Source of the DNA: Limnohabitans sp. JirII-31
GTDB lineage: Bacteria; Pseudomonadota; Gammaproteobacteria; Burkholderiales; Burkholderiaceae_C
DNA length: 64,000 bases
Reading direction: 5' to 3'
Assembly: GCF_002778315.1 (NCBI RefSeq)
Contig: NZ_NESA01000003.1
Location: forward strand, 186,001-250,000
Shown: one piece after another, positions 1 to 8,634 of the stretch
Numbering within the stretch: the first letter of the stretch is position 1
Layout of the letters: the number at the start of each line of letters is the position of its first letter
The notes under the pieces: model-generated
Told to the model about the DNA's origin: nothing
Databases searched by the model: none
What the model saw: only the letters and a program-made list of their open reading frames with translations
Translations under genes and position numbers: made by a program

Positions 1-1
1 G

Positions 2-529
2 AATGAACAAATCAAAGCTGGCGCGCAGGCTGTGATGATCTTTGACAGCTGGGGCGGCGTCTTGGCCGACGGTGCATTTCAAGAGTTCAGCTTGGCCTAC
101 ACCGCCAAGGTGTTGGCCCATGTGCACACCCACCATGAAGGACAACAAATTCCACGCATTGTGTTCACGAAGGGGGGCGGCCTTTGGCTCGAAGAAATGA
201 ACCAATTGGACTGCGACGTGCTGGGCCTGGACTGGACCGTTAACTTGGGCAAAGCACGCGCTTTGGTCGGGGGCAAGGTGGGTGGCCCGGGCAAAGCCCT
301 GCAAGGCAACATCGACCCCAATGTGCTGTTTGCACCGCCTGAGCAGATCGCCACCGAGGTGCGCCGTGTGCTCGACAGCTTTGGTCAACCCCATACTGAC
401 CCCAGCACGACCGGCCCAACCCACATTTTCAACTTGGGGCACGGCATCAGCCAATACACGCCGCCAGAGCATGTGGCTGCCTTGGTGGAGGCGGTACACA
501 GCCACTCGCGCCAAATGCGCGCGCCTTGA
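2..529 (+). CDS. hemE: Uroporphyrinogen decarboxylase, C-terminal part (cut by window edge)
   Basis: This frame is open from the first base of the window, so the gene starts upstream and only about 175 C-terminal residues are seen. HemE decarboxylates the four acetate groups of uroporphyrinogen III to give coproporphyrinogen III, in the common trunk of haem and bacteriochlorophyll synthesis in the cytoplasm. The stretch [11 protein letters not shown] near the left edge is the conserved HemE segment with its aspartate. Later come [15 protein letters not shown] and the family's C-terminal HIFNLGHGI. The gene ends 4 bases before the bciB-like gene, so co-transcription is likely. The pathway link to the following bch genes supports the call. 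Confidence 0.93.
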   Translation, partial: NEQIKAGAQAVMIFDSWGGVLADGAFQEFSLAYTAKVLAHVHTHHEGQQIPRIVFTKGGGLWLEEMNQLDCDVLGLDWTVNLGKARALVGGKVGGPGKALQGNIDPNVLFAPPEQIATEVRRVLDSFGQPHTDPSTTGPTHIFNLGHGISQYTPPEHVAALVEAVHSHSRQMRAP

Positions 530-533
530 TCGC

Positions 534-1814
534 ATGGCGCCTTCATCCCTTGCCCACGATACAGCCCCCAGCCGGAGGCTCTGCACAGACTGCGGCTTGT
601 CGCGCACCGACGACCCCAAGCGCTGCGGCCAAGCCTGCCAATTCATTCAGCCCAACTACCCTGGCTTGGAGACACAGGTCCACGGTCGCCAGCGCCAGCA
701 AACCACCGCCGAACACACAGCGCAGTCTGACGAGCTGTTCTTTGGCCCCTACCAGCAGATCCTGAGTGCCCGCATGAAGTCACCCTCAGAGGGTGCGCAA
801 TGGACGGGCATCACCACCCGGCTGGCCGAGGTGCTGCTTGAGCAGGGATTGGTGGACGCGGTGATCGCCATGGCAGCCGACCCCAACGACCGCTGGCGTC
901 CGCGCCCGGTGCTGGTCACACGCGCCCAAGACATGCAGCAATGCCGGGGCATGCGGATGGGCTATGCGCCCTTGCTGAGTTTGGTCGAACCGGCCCTGGC
1001 CCAAGGCCACAAACGCTTGGCGGTGATTGGCATTCCCTGCCAAATTTACGCACTGCGGGCCATCCAAGCGCAACTCGAGCGTGAGCAGGGTTTGAAAGAG
1101 CTGTTCGTCATTGGCACACCTTGCTCAGACAACACCACCACGGAGAACTTCCACCAGTTTCTTGGCTTGATCTCGGACCGACCGCAAGACATCAGCTATG
1201 TCGAGTTCCGCGCCGATTACAAGGTGGAAGTGCGCACCGACCAAGGCGACAAGCGCCTGATTCCGTTTTTGAACCTGCCCTTGTCCACCCTCCCGCCAGA
1301 CTTCTTTCCCCTCACCTGCCGCACTTGCGTGGACTACACCAATGTGCTGTCGGACATCACGGTGGGCTACATGGGCGGACATGGCCAGCAATGGGTGTTG
1401 GTGCGCAACGCCCGCGGTCAGGCCATGCTCGATGGCCTCAGCACGCAACTCATCACCAGCGTGCCCATCAGCAAAGGCCGTCGCGAGGGGCCGGTGCGCG
1501 GCTTCATGGCCAACACCGAACGCGCTGCCGGGGGACTGCCACTGCGTCGCATGCCTGCTTGGATCAAGCCGCTGGTCAACTGGCTCATGCCCCGGGTGGG
1601 GCCGCGCGGTTTGGAGTTTGCACGCGCGCGCATCGAGATGAAGGCGATCGAATCGATCTTGCATCTGCGTCGCGAAGCCCCGGCGCGAATCAAAAACATG
1701 CTGCCGGCTCATGTCTGGGCACTGGCAGCTCGCTATGGGCTAAAACCCGAACATGATGCTCAAAAATCCGACAAAACCAACTCTGACACTTCAACAAGTG
1801 TAAATTTAACTTGA
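534..1814 (+). CDS. bciB: BciB-type divinyl (proto)chlorophyllide 8-vinyl reductase, F420H2-dehydrogenase beta-subunit fold
   Basis: The 426-aa protein belongs to the FrhB/FpoF-like flavin and iron-sulfur family that includes BciB, which reduces the C8 vinyl group of chlorophyllide precursors with reduced ferredoxin. The N-terminus has paired cysteines (CTDC at about residue 22, then CGQAC), and later there are GTPCSDNTTTEN and CRTCVDYTN, all consistent with Fe-S ligands. The start chosen is ATG 534, 4 bases after hemE; the same frame stays open further upstream inside hemE, but that part reads as a shadow. No bciA or bchJ is seen in the window, so this would fill the 8-vinyl step. The first cluster reads CGLS where cyanobacterial BciB has CGLC. 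The family is clear; the exact substrate is inferred from context. The stop lies inside a PpsR operator. Confidence 0.75.
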   Translation: MAPSSLAHDTAPSRRLCTDCGLSRTDDPKRCGQACQFIQPNYPGLETQVHGRQRQQTTAEHTAQSDELFFGPYQQILSARMKSPSEGAQWTGITTRLAEVLLEQGLVDAVIAMAADPNDRWRPRPVLVTRAQDMQQCRGMRMGYAPLLSLVEPALAQGHKRLAVIGIPCQIYALRAIQAQLEREQGLKELFVIGTPCSDNTTTENFHQFLGLISDRPQDISYVEFRADYKVEVRTDQGDKRLIPFLNLPLSTLPPDFFPLTCRTCVDYTNVLSDITVGYMGGHGQQWVLVRNARGQAMLDGLSTQLITSVPISKGRREGPVRGFMANTERAAGGLPLRRMPAWIKPLVNWLMPRVGPRGLEFARARIEMKAIESILHLRREAPARIKNMLPAHVWALAARYGLKPEHDAQKSDKTNSDTSTSVNLT

Positions 1815-1816
1815 CA
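1799..1816. promoter_or_regulatory. PpsR/CrtJ operator upstream of bchI
   Basis: This is TGT-N12-ACA inside a longer inverted repeat, AAGTGT-N12-ACACTT (1796-1819). It overlaps the stop codon of the bciB-like gene and lies about 50 bases before bchI. A further inverted repeat, ACACTTCAACAAGTGT, precedes it and shares its left arm. TGT-N12-ACA is the known operator of PpsR/CrtJ. Control of bchI-bchD-bchO from here is inference. Confidence 0.8.
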
Positions 1817-1868
1817 CTTGAGACTCTCTTTTGGATGATGACTTGAAAACAGCTTTGCGGAACGCCCC

Positions 1869-2894
1869 ATGGCATTGACCTTTCCTTTTGCGGCCATCGT
1901 CGGTCAAGACGAAATGACACTCGCCATCCAAGTGGTGGCGGTCGACCCTTCCATCGGTGGCGTGCTGGTGCTGGGTGACCGTGGCACCGGCAAATCCACC
2001 GCGGTGCGCGCGCTGGCCGACTTGCTGCCACCTATCCAGGTGGTCAAAGGCTGCCCCTACCGCTGCGATCCGGGCCAACCCGCCCAAGCTTGCCCCGTGT
2101 GCCAGGCCAAAGACCCGAAAGTCAAAACCGTGGTGGAGCGCCAAGCGGTGGCCGTGGTAGACCTGCCTTTGGGTGCCACCGAAGACCGCGTGGTCGGCGC
2201 GCTGGACCTGGAAAAAGCCTTGTCCCAAGGCATCAAGCAGTTCTCGCCGGGCTTGCTGGCACAAGCTCACCGGGGCTTTTTGTACATCGACGAAGTCAAT
2301 CTGTTGGACGACCACTTGGTCGACCTGCTGATTGATGTGGCCGCCTCGGGCGAAAACCTAGTCGAGCGCGAAGGCCTGAGCGTGCGTCACCCCGCGCGCT
2401 TTGTGTTGGTCGGCAGCGGCAACCCCGAAGAAGGCGAACTGCGCCCCCAGTTGCTCGACCGCTTTGGCCTGTCGGTGCAGGTGCGCACGCCACAAGACTT
2501 GGCGCTGCGGGTCGAGATCATCAAACGCCGTGACGAATTTGAAAGAGACCCCAGCGCATTCAAAGCGCACTGGCACAAAGACAACCAAAAGCTGCAAAAA
2601 CGCATTGTCAAAGCGCGTGAACGTTTGGCCCAAGTCACCGTGAGCGACGACATGTTGATGCTGTGTGCACGGCTGTGCCAACAACTGGGCACCGATGGCC
2701 TACGCGCCGAGCTCACCTTGCTCAGAGCCACGCGGGCCTTTGCCGCGCTGCAAGGTCAGTCCAGCGTTCAAGCCCAACACCTGCAAAGCATGGCGCCTTT
2801 GGCCCTGCGCCATCGGCTACGACGCAACCCGCTGGACGACACCGACTCTGGCACCCGCGTGCAGCGCAGTTTGCAAGAAGTGCTGGCGGCCTGA
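1869..2894 (+). CDS. bchI: Magnesium chelatase ATPase subunit BchI
   Basis: BchI is the AAA+ motor of magnesium chelatase. With BchD it forms the ATP-driven ring that lets BchH insert Mg2+ into protoporphyrin IX, the first committed bacteriochlorophyll step. The 341-aa protein has Walker A GDRGTGKST near residue 38, the CPYRCDPG segment typical of BchI, a Walker B region (FLYIDEVNLL) and GSGNPEEGELRPQLLDRFGL with the sensor-1 asparagine and arginine finger. Length is normal. It starts 54 bases after the bciB-like stop, behind a PpsR operator, and bchD follows 15 bases after its stop. The ribosome site before the ATG is weak. Confidence 0.97.
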   Translation: MALTFPFAAIVGQDEMTLAIQVVAVDPSIGGVLVLGDRGTGKSTAVRALADLLPPIQVVKGCPYRCDPGQPAQACPVCQAKDPKVKTVVERQAVAVVDLPLGATEDRVVGALDLEKALSQGIKQFSPGLLAQAHRGFLYIDEVNLLDDHLVDLLIDVAASGENLVEREGLSVRHPARFVLVGSGNPEEGELRPQLLDRFGLSVQVRTPQDLALRVEIIKRRDEFERDPSAFKAHWHKDNQKLQKRIVKARERLAQVTVSDDMLMLCARLCQQLGTDGLRAELTLLRATRAFAALQGQSSVQAQHLQSMAPLALRHRLRRNPLDDTDSGTRVQRSLQEVLAA

Positions 2895-2909
2895 GTCTGC
2901 GGGCTGGCC

Positions 2910-4868
2910 ATGAAGCGCGACCACCTCCCCCCTGCCGAGCCCCTGAACGCTTGGCACGATGCCTTGCTCAGTTTGCAAATTTTGCAACTCGACCCGCAGG
3001 GCTTTGGCGGAGTGTGTCTGCGTGCGCCACATGGCCCGGTGCGTGACCGATGGCTCAGCGCGCTGGCAAGTCTGGGACTGCCGCTGGTCAAAGTTCCAGG
3101 CTCCGCCGATGCCGAACGGCTGCTGGGTGGCATTGACTTGGCCCACACCCTGCAAACCGGTCAGTTGCGCATGCAAGCCGGTTTGCTCCAGCAAGCAGAC
3201 CAAGGTCTGGTCTGCCTGCCCATGGCCGAGCGCCTGCCCCCGTCCCTGTTGGCACCCTTGGTCCAGGCACTCGACACCCACCAAGTGCCGGCCACACACC
3301 ACCACACCCAAGCCAGCACCAGCCGCTTTGGCGTGGTGGCACTCGACGAGTCGTTGCCCGATGAACCCGGCTTGGGGGCTGCGCTGATGGAGCGTCTGGG
3401 CCTTTGGCTCGACTTGCAAGCGCTCTCGCTCTCAGACATCGACCTAGGACTGTCCGATAGCGTCAACGGTGAGCCAGGTGACCTTGAAGATGCGCTGCAC
3501 ATCCGGCTCAGCCCCCTGGCCCTGACGCAAGCACGCGAGCGCCTGCTTCACATTCAAGCCAGCGACGCACAACTGCAAGCGCTGTGTGCTTCGGCCATGG
3601 CCTTAGGGATAGGCTCCCTGCGTGCACCGAGTCTGGCTTTGCGCGTGGCCTGTGCCCATGCGGCCGTGAACGGCCGCAGCACCCTCGACGACGAAGACCT
3701 CGGCTTTGCCGCCCGTTGTGTGTTGGCCCCACGCGCCACCCAGTGGCCCAGCGAGCCTTCAGACGATGCGCTGTCTGACCCGCCGCCACCCGAAGAAAAC
3801 ACCGAGGCAGAGCCACCGCCTCCGAAGGCCCAAGAGCCCGACCCAGCCCCCGAATTGCCGCAAGACTCGCCCCCTGAATCGGCCCAAGAGTCGCCCCCAG
3901 ATTCACCGCCGGATTCGCCGCCCGAGTCTGAGGCGACGCCCCCCGAACCCAGCGCCGAAGACCTGCAAGAGATGATGGTGGCGGCGGCTCTGGCCAGCTT
4001 GCCACCGCACATGCTGGATGCCTTGGCCGCACAAAACCGTGCGCGTCAAAGCAACACCTCGGGCCGCAGCGGCCAAACGCGGGCCGGCAAACAGCGCGGC
4101 AGGCCCCTGCCGCCTCGCCCGGGACGACCGGGTGGGCATGCGCGCTTGCATGTGCTCGCCACCTTGAGGGCCGCCGCGCCGCGCCAACGTTTGCGCCAGA
4201 CGGGCAGCGTCGCCTCGCACCAGGCTGACCTGCCAGCCCCCCATCGAAGCCGCGTGCTCATCCGGGCCGAGGACTTTCACATTCAGCGCTACCAGCAGCG
4301 CGCATCAAGTTGCGTGATCTTGGCGCTGGACGCCTCGGGCTCTGCTGCGCTACAGCGCTTGGCCGAAGCCAAAGGCGCGGTCGAGCTGCTGTTGCAACAG
4401 TCGTACGCGCGCCGCGACAGCGTGTGCATCGTGGCTTTTCGGGGCGCCCAAGCGCAACTGCTGCTGCCAGCCACGCGCTCCTTGGTGCGCGCCAAGAGGG
4501 CCATGACGGGCTTGCCTGGGGGCGGCGGCACACCGCTGGCACTGGCGCTCAAGATGGCCCATGAGCAGGCTTTGCAATTGCAGCGTCAAGGTGTCACGCC
4601 GATACTGGTGGTGCTCAGCGATGGCCGCGCCAACGTCACCTTGCAAGGCCTGGGTGGTCGCGCCCAGGCTCAGGCCGATGCCCAGCTCTGGGCTCAGCAA
4701 TGGCAACGCAGCGGTCACCGCGCCTTGTGGATCGACACCAGCATGCAGCCCGACGCGCAAGCGCAACAGCTGGCCGCCACGCTGGGTGCAGGCTACCTGC
4801 CCATGCCGCACGTGCAGGCGCAGCGGATGGCCAACGCGATGGACAGTCTTCGCACGGGGGCAAGTTGA
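2910..4868 (+). CDS. bchD: Magnesium chelatase subunit BchD
   Basis: BchD is the partner of BchI in magnesium chelatase, bridging the BchI ring and BchH. The 652-aa protein shows the normal layout: an N-terminal AAA+-like half without a good Walker A; an acidic, proline-rich linker at about residues 285-350 with repeated PPDSPPDSPPE-type units; and a C-terminal von Willebrand A domain whose metal-site motif DASGSAA sits near residue 475. The threonine loop GGGGTPLA and the aspartate in LSDGRANVT are also visible. It follows bchI by 15 bases and precedes bchO by 44, so bchIDO reads as one operon. Confidence 0.96.
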   Translation: MKRDHLPPAEPLNAWHDALLSLQILQLDPQGFGGVCLRAPHGPVRDRWLSALASLGLPLVKVPGSADAERLLGGIDLAHTLQTGQLRMQAGLLQQADQGLVCLPMAERLPPSLLAPLVQALDTHQVPATHHHTQASTSRFGVVALDESLPDEPGLGAALMERLGLWLDLQALSLSDIDLGLSDSVNGEPGDLEDALHIRLSPLALTQARERLLHIQASDAQLQALCASAMALGIGSLRAPSLALRVACAHAAVNGRSTLDDEDLGFAARCVLAPRATQWPSEPSDDALSDPPPPEENTEAEPPPPKAQEPDPAPELPQDSPPESAQESPPDSPPDSPPESEATPPEPSAEDLQEMMVAAALASLPPHMLDALAAQNRARQSNTSGRSGQTRAGKQRGRPLPPRPGRPGGHARLHVLATLRAAAPRQRLRQTGSVASHQADLPAPHRSRVLIRAEDFHIQRYQQRASSCVILALDASGSAALQRLAEAKGAVELLLQQSYARRDSVCIVAFRGAQAQLLLPATRSLVRAKRAMTGLPGGGGTPLALALKMAHEQALQLQRQGVTPILVVLSDGRANVTLQGLGGRAQAQADAQLWAQQWQRSGHRALWIDTSMQPDAQAQQLAATLGAGYLPMPHVQAQRMANAMDSLRTGAS

Positions 4869-4912
4869 GCTTGCGACGGCGCACACGCTTGCTTCAAACG
4901 ACCTGAACGATC

Positions 4913-5800
4913 ATGTACGAAAGCTTCTACCCCGGCATGGCATGGGCTGCGCACCGGGGCACTTGGCCACATGCCCAGCACAGCCGCTTTGTGCAAGCGG
5001 GTGCCATCCACTGGCATGTGCAAATGCTGGGACAGGGCCCCTGCATGCTGCTGTTGCACGGCACAGGATCGGGCAACTTCAGTTGGCGAGGCCTGCTGCC
5101 CTTGTTGGCTGAGCACTTCACGGTGATTGCGCCCGACCTGCCCGGCCACGCTTTTTCGAGTCGTGGACCTGAAGGCTCCCTGTCTCTGCCTGGCATGAGC
5201 GAAGGCCTGCGTGCCTTGATGCGGCAACTCAACCTCACACCTCAGGTGATCGTCGGCCATTCAGCGGGTGCCGCGATTGGGGCACACATGGTGCTCAGCC
5301 ACGCCAGCTTGGCGCACAGCACCCTGATCGGGCTCAACCCGGCGTGGTTGCCATTGCCCGGCATGTCCTCATGGCTGTTTGGACCTGCCGCCAAACTGGC
5401 CCAACTCAACCCGCTGTCGGCCTGGGCCACCGCCAAAATGGCTGCCCAAGAAGGTGCCGTGGCGCGTTGGATTGAGCGCACCGGCTCCACATTGGATGTG
5501 CAAGGCATTGAGCTCTACCGCAGCGTGCTCAGGAACTCTGGCCATGTTCACGGTGTGTTGTCGATGATGGCAGCTTGGCAGCTCAAGCCGCTGGCCGCAC
5601 GCTTGCACAACATCCGCAACCCCGTGTTCATGGCGATAGGAAGCCAAGACCAGACGGTTCCCCCCACCATGGCCCATGAAGCCAGCCTGCGCTTGCCGCA
5701 AGCAAAGTTGGTGATGCAAACTGCACTGGGGCATCTGGCACACGAGCAGGACCCCGTCGGCACGGCGCAACTCGTCATGACATGGAGCACCTCCACATGA
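4913..5800 (+). CDS. bchO: BchO, alpha/beta-hydrolase of the magnesium chelatase operon
   Basis: This 295-aa alpha/beta-hydrolase is the usual third gene of bchIDO operons; the family is annotated as an accessory of Mg insertion with no settled reaction. HGTGSGNFSW gives the oxyanion region, GHSAGAAIG the nucleophile elbow (Ser in G-H-S-A-G), and the C-terminal ALGHLAHEQDP supplies the likely catalytic histidine. It faces the convergent B12-domain gene, whose stop is 43 bases away. No clear terminator is visible in that short gap. Confidence 0.92.
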   Translation: MYESFYPGMAWAAHRGTWPHAQHSRFVQAGAIHWHVQMLGQGPCMLLLHGTGSGNFSWRGLLPLLAEHFTVIAPDLPGHAFSSRGPEGSLSLPGMSEGLRALMRQLNLTPQVIVGHSAGAAIGAHMVLSHASLAHSTLIGLNPAWLPLPGMSSWLFGPAAKLAQLNPLSAWATAKMAAQEGAVARWIERTGSTLDVQGIELYRSVLRNSGHVHGVLSMMAAWQLKPLAARLHNIRNPVFMAIGSQDQTVPPTMAHEASLRLPQAKLVMQTALGHLAHEQDPVGTAQLVMTWSTST

Positions 5801-5842
5801 ACACCTGGATGTCAGCAAGCTGCCAACTGTTAACCCAGGGAT

Positions 5843-6676
5843 TTATGCGCCACGAACCAAACGCCTGACAGCCCCCACGGCTTCTCGTGCATCGGTGAAG
5901 ATGGCATCGGCACCCAAAGTTTGGGGGCTGAATTCTTTGAGCAAAAAAATGGGGCCGCCGAGCACCACACGAACTTTGGGATTCCCCGAGCTTTCCCTGA
6001 TGTGTTGAATCAATGCGGGCAAGGCCTGCAATTGCACCTCCAGGGCGACCGAAATGCCAACCACATCAAACCACTCGTTGGCAACCGCGCGCAGCAACTC
6101 CGATTCTGTGGATGAGATTTCCAGCACCACCTCGGCCCCGGACTTACGGAAAAAGTCAGCCACGATGGTCAGCCCCAAAAAATGCTGGGACCCAGGCGCG
6201 CAAGCCAGCATGATCCGTTCGGTATCACCGTCTTCGCGAGGTCTTGCTGGCGACTCGTAGCCCAGCCGGTAAATCGTCTGGTGCATGATCGCTAGGCCGC
6301 AAGTCACTTGCGTGAAGTCACACAGGTCTTGCTCCCACAAAACACCCAATTGCCGGGCGGCGGGTGTGATCAGTTCCAGAAAAATTTGCTCTTGTGACAA
6401 ACCTTTCGCCATCAGCGTATCAACGATGCCATTGGCGGTGGGTGAATCACCTTTCAAGCAAGACTGCGTGAAGGCTTCGTATTCAGGCTGCGCAGCAATA
6501 AAGCCCGAGTCATCCAATGCTTTGGATTTGCCTGTGAAGAATTGCTGAACATTGAGCAGGCGCGGAATGATCTGCTTTTCGATCACCGCCAGAAGAGATT
6601 CTTTGCAATCCTCCTCCAGACTTCGGGTCGGTTTGTAACCATTCGAGTGACCACCCAAGCCGTTGAACTCAGACAT
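5843..6676 (-). CDS. ppaA: PpaA/AerR-type regulator with a SCHIC (B12-binding-like) domain
   Basis: This 277-aa cytoplasmic protein resembles the PpaA/AerR family, which bind a corrinoid or haem and relieve or tune PpsR/CrtJ repression. The cap-like segment GVLWEQDLCDFTQVT (about 111-125) precedes a Rossmann-like cobalamin fold. GSQHFLG keeps the ligand-type histidine (His165) and glycine of the DxHxxG motif, with Ser in place of Asp. VVLGGPIFL is the late glycine motif. The start is ATG 6676; an upstream ATG at 6694 would add six residues. A PpsR operator sits about 120 bases upstream, suggesting feedback. A second member of the family is at 12511-13317. Confidence 0.87.
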   Translation of the reverse strand: MSEFNGLGGHSNGYKPTRSLEEDCKESLLAVIEKQIIPRLLNVQQFFTGKSKALDDSGFIAAQPEYEAFTQSCLKGDSPTANGIVDTLMAKGLSQEQIFLELITPAARQLGVLWEQDLCDFTQVTCGLAIMHQTIYRLGYESPARPREDGDTERIMLACAPGSQHFLGLTIVADFFRKSGAEVVLEISSTESELLRAVANEWFDVVGISVALEVQLQALPALIQHIRESSGNPKVRVVLGGPIFLLKEFSPQTLGADAIFTDAREAVGAVRRLVRGA

Positions 6677-6795
6677 ACGCGTTCCTAGCAGCATGTGCGC
6701 GTTACCCTGGGGAAGGTAAAAACCGGGGCGTTAATCCGCCAGCAACATAGCATTCCGGTCCGCAGCTGTAGATGGGTTTGTAATTTTTTTAGCCC

Positions 6796-6813
6796 TGTCG
6801 ATCAAGCCTGACA
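6796..6813. promoter_or_regulatory. PpsR/CrtJ operator upstream of the ppaA-like gene
   Basis: The sequence TGTCGATCAAGCCTGACA is a TGT-N12-ACA operator between the tspO stop and the ppaA-like start. The arms extend as TGTC/GACA with a mixed centre. It would place an antirepressor gene under the repressor it acts on, a feedback loop. The rest of the 6695-6867 gap holds no gene I can support. A short inverted repeat, AAGGGTTTACCCTT, lies just left of the tspO stop. Confidence 0.68.
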
Positions 6814-6867
6814 AACCCTAGAGAGGCCAAACCATCAAGGGTTTACCCTTTTAACCGCCCTGTTAAA

Positions 6868-7359
6868 TCAGGAAAAAGTGCCGAATGGGCCATTGAGGTA
6901 GATGGTTTGCAGGTTCAGCACTGACGCAACCGAGACCCACACCCAGTAGGGGATCAACAACCCACTGGCCAAGCGCGACAAGCGCCACAAACCCACGATC
7001 AGGGCCCCGATCGAGAGCCATAAAAACACCACCTCAACCATTGCCCAATCCGGGCGCTGGAGTTTGAAATAGAGCGCACTCCACACCATGTTGAGCACCG
7101 CGTTGATGCCAAACAAGATGACCACACGAAGGCGAAGCGCACGGGTGTTGGCCGCTTGCCACGCCAGCCAACCGCTGATGGCACACAAGGTGAAGATCGT
7201 GGTCCAAATCACGCCAAAGGCAGCGTCTGGCGGCTTCCAGTCGGGTTGACGCAAGCTGTAGTACCAAGGCCCTAAATCCGTCAGGGCCCCACCAATGCCT
7301 GCGGTGGTGTAGCTCAACACCACGGCCAGAAAGAGACGAAAGAAGGCTTGTCGATTCAT
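6868..7359 (-). CDS. tspO: TspO/MBR family tryptophan-rich sensory protein
   Basis: This is a 163-aa membrane protein with five predicted spans, matching TspO (the bacterial translocator-protein homologue; CrtK in Rhodobacter). TspO binds porphyrins in the outer or cytoplasmic membrane and modulates photosynthesis gene expression in response to oxygen. The conserved GPWYYSLRQPDWKPPDAAFGVIW segment (shortened here: WYYSLRQPDW, then FGVIW) and the many tryptophans are diagnostic. The gene lies 66 bases after bchP on the same strand, as often in photosynthesis clusters, so it is probably the last gene of the bchG operon. Confidence 0.93.
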   Translation of the reverse strand: MNRQAFFRLFLAVVLSYTTAGIGGALTDLGPWYYSLRQPDWKPPDAAFGVIWTTIFTLCAISGWLAWQAANTRALRLRVVILFGINAVLNMVWSALYFKLQRPDWAMVEVVFLWLSIGALIVGLWRLSRLASGLLIPYWVWVSVASVLNLQTIYLNGPFGTFS

Positions 7360-7425
7360 CTCTGCATTGTCGCCAGAAACAGGTAAGCACCGGGGCCCCC
7401 TAACCGAGCCGACCCCGACGCGCCA

Positions 7426-8634
7426 CTAAGTGCGTGCCAAGCCCAGCAAGTGGGCCATGTCCTTGATGAAGATGCGCACATGCGCCATCGGGTCTTTACG
7501 GGCAAGTTCTTTGTTCATGTAAGACTCGAAGGTCAAGCGCTGTACATCACGGTCCTCACAGATTTTGACGAACTTCTCGCGACGGCGGTCGTTTTGGTAC
7601 CAAAAGTACTGCATCACCCCCAAGATCCAGAACACGCGGCCATGCTGCTTCATGAAGCTCTTTCGGCCTTCTTTGAGGCAGGCGCTGTTGCCTGTTTTCA
7701 AGGCCTCGTGTGCTGCTTTGGCGACGCGCCTGGCGCAGTCCATCGCGTAATAAATACCCTCGCCCGAAGACGGTGCCACCACACCCGCGGCATCACCCAC
7801 CACCACCACATCGCGTCCGTTGTCCCATTGCGGCAAAGGCTTGAGTGGGATGGGTGCGCCCTCACGACGCAAGGTGGGTGCTTGGGTCAGTCCTGCCATC
7901 TCACGAAGGCGCGCCGTGGCACTGCGCAGCGAATAACCTTTGTCGGCACTGCCCATGCCCACACTCATGGTCTTGCCATGTGGAAACACCCAGCCGTAAA
8001 AATCGGGCGAGACCTCGCCTTGGTAATACACGTCACAGCGCGCTGCGTCATAACCAGGTTGCCCCACAGGCGACTCGATGATCTCGTGGTACGCGAACAC
8101 GTATTTGGTTTTATGCGCATTGGGAATGGCTTGGCGCGCCACTTCTGAGCGGGCACCATCAGCCCCCACCACCATGCGCGTGCTGACTCTGACCGACCTG
8201 GCGTGTTCGCTGGCTGCATGTTCTTTAGAGGTGACCGGGGTGTAGTGCACCCACAATTGGCCGCTGTCGTCGTGCTCGATCTTGTCAAAGATGGCCCGGC
8301 AACGCTCTGCGCCCGCTTGAGCGGCGCGCACGCGCAAAAACTCATCAAATTCGTCGCGGTCCACCATGCCAACAAAGCCGTTGTCGATCGGAATGTCCAC
8401 TTTGTTGTTGGCTGGCGAGATCATGCGCGCACAACGCACCTTGGCCACCAGCAGGTGGTCCGGAATGTCGAAGTCCTTGATCAACCGAGGTGGAATCGCA
8501 CCGCCGCAGGGTTTGGTACGTCCCTGACGGTCAATCAGCAAGACGCGCCAGCCTTGACGTACTAAATCGTGTGCAGCCGTGGCACCCGATGGGCCGCCGC
8601 CCACCACAACAAAATCGTAGTTGGTATGCTTCAT
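7426..8634 (-). CDS. bchP: Geranylgeranyl reductase BchP
   Basis: BchP reduces the geranylgeranyl tail of bacteriochlorophyll to phytyl, the last pigment step, at the membrane. The 402-aa flavoprotein opens with the FAD motif VVGGGPSGATAAHDL, followed by TKPCGGAIPP, a signature of the geranylgeranyl reductase family. VVVVGDAAGVVAPSSGEGIYY is the second FAD region. The start at 8634 was chosen because ATG overlaps the stop of the upstream pucC-like gene as ATGA; the frame is open 27 codons further upstream but that part is inside the neighbour. It forms bchG > pucC-like > bchP. Confidence 0.96.
   Translation of the reverse strand: MKHTNYDFVVVGGGPSGATAAHDLVRQGWRVLLIDRQGRTKPCGGAIPPRLIKDFDIPDHLLVAKVRCARMISPANNKVDIPIDNGFVGMVDRDEFDEFLRVRAAQAGAERCRAIFDKIEHDDSGQLWVHYTPVTSKEHAASEHARSVRVSTRMVVGADGARSEVARQAIPNAHKTKYVFAYHEIIESPVGQPGYDAARCDVYYQGEVSPDFYGWVFPHGKTMSVGMGSADKGYSLRSATARLREMAGLTQAPTLRREGAPIPLKPLPQWDNGRDVVVVGDAAGVVAPSSGEGIYYAMDCARRVAKAAHEALKTGNSACLKEGRKSFMKQHGRVFWILGVMQYFWYQNDRRREKFVKICEDRDVQRLTFESYMNKELARKDPMAHVRIFIKDMAHLLGLART

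Noticed and set aside
6661-6867. Cobalamin riboswitch before the B12-domain gene
   Set aside because: No B12-box or paired-stem pattern could be recognised; the only clear element is a PpsR operator.
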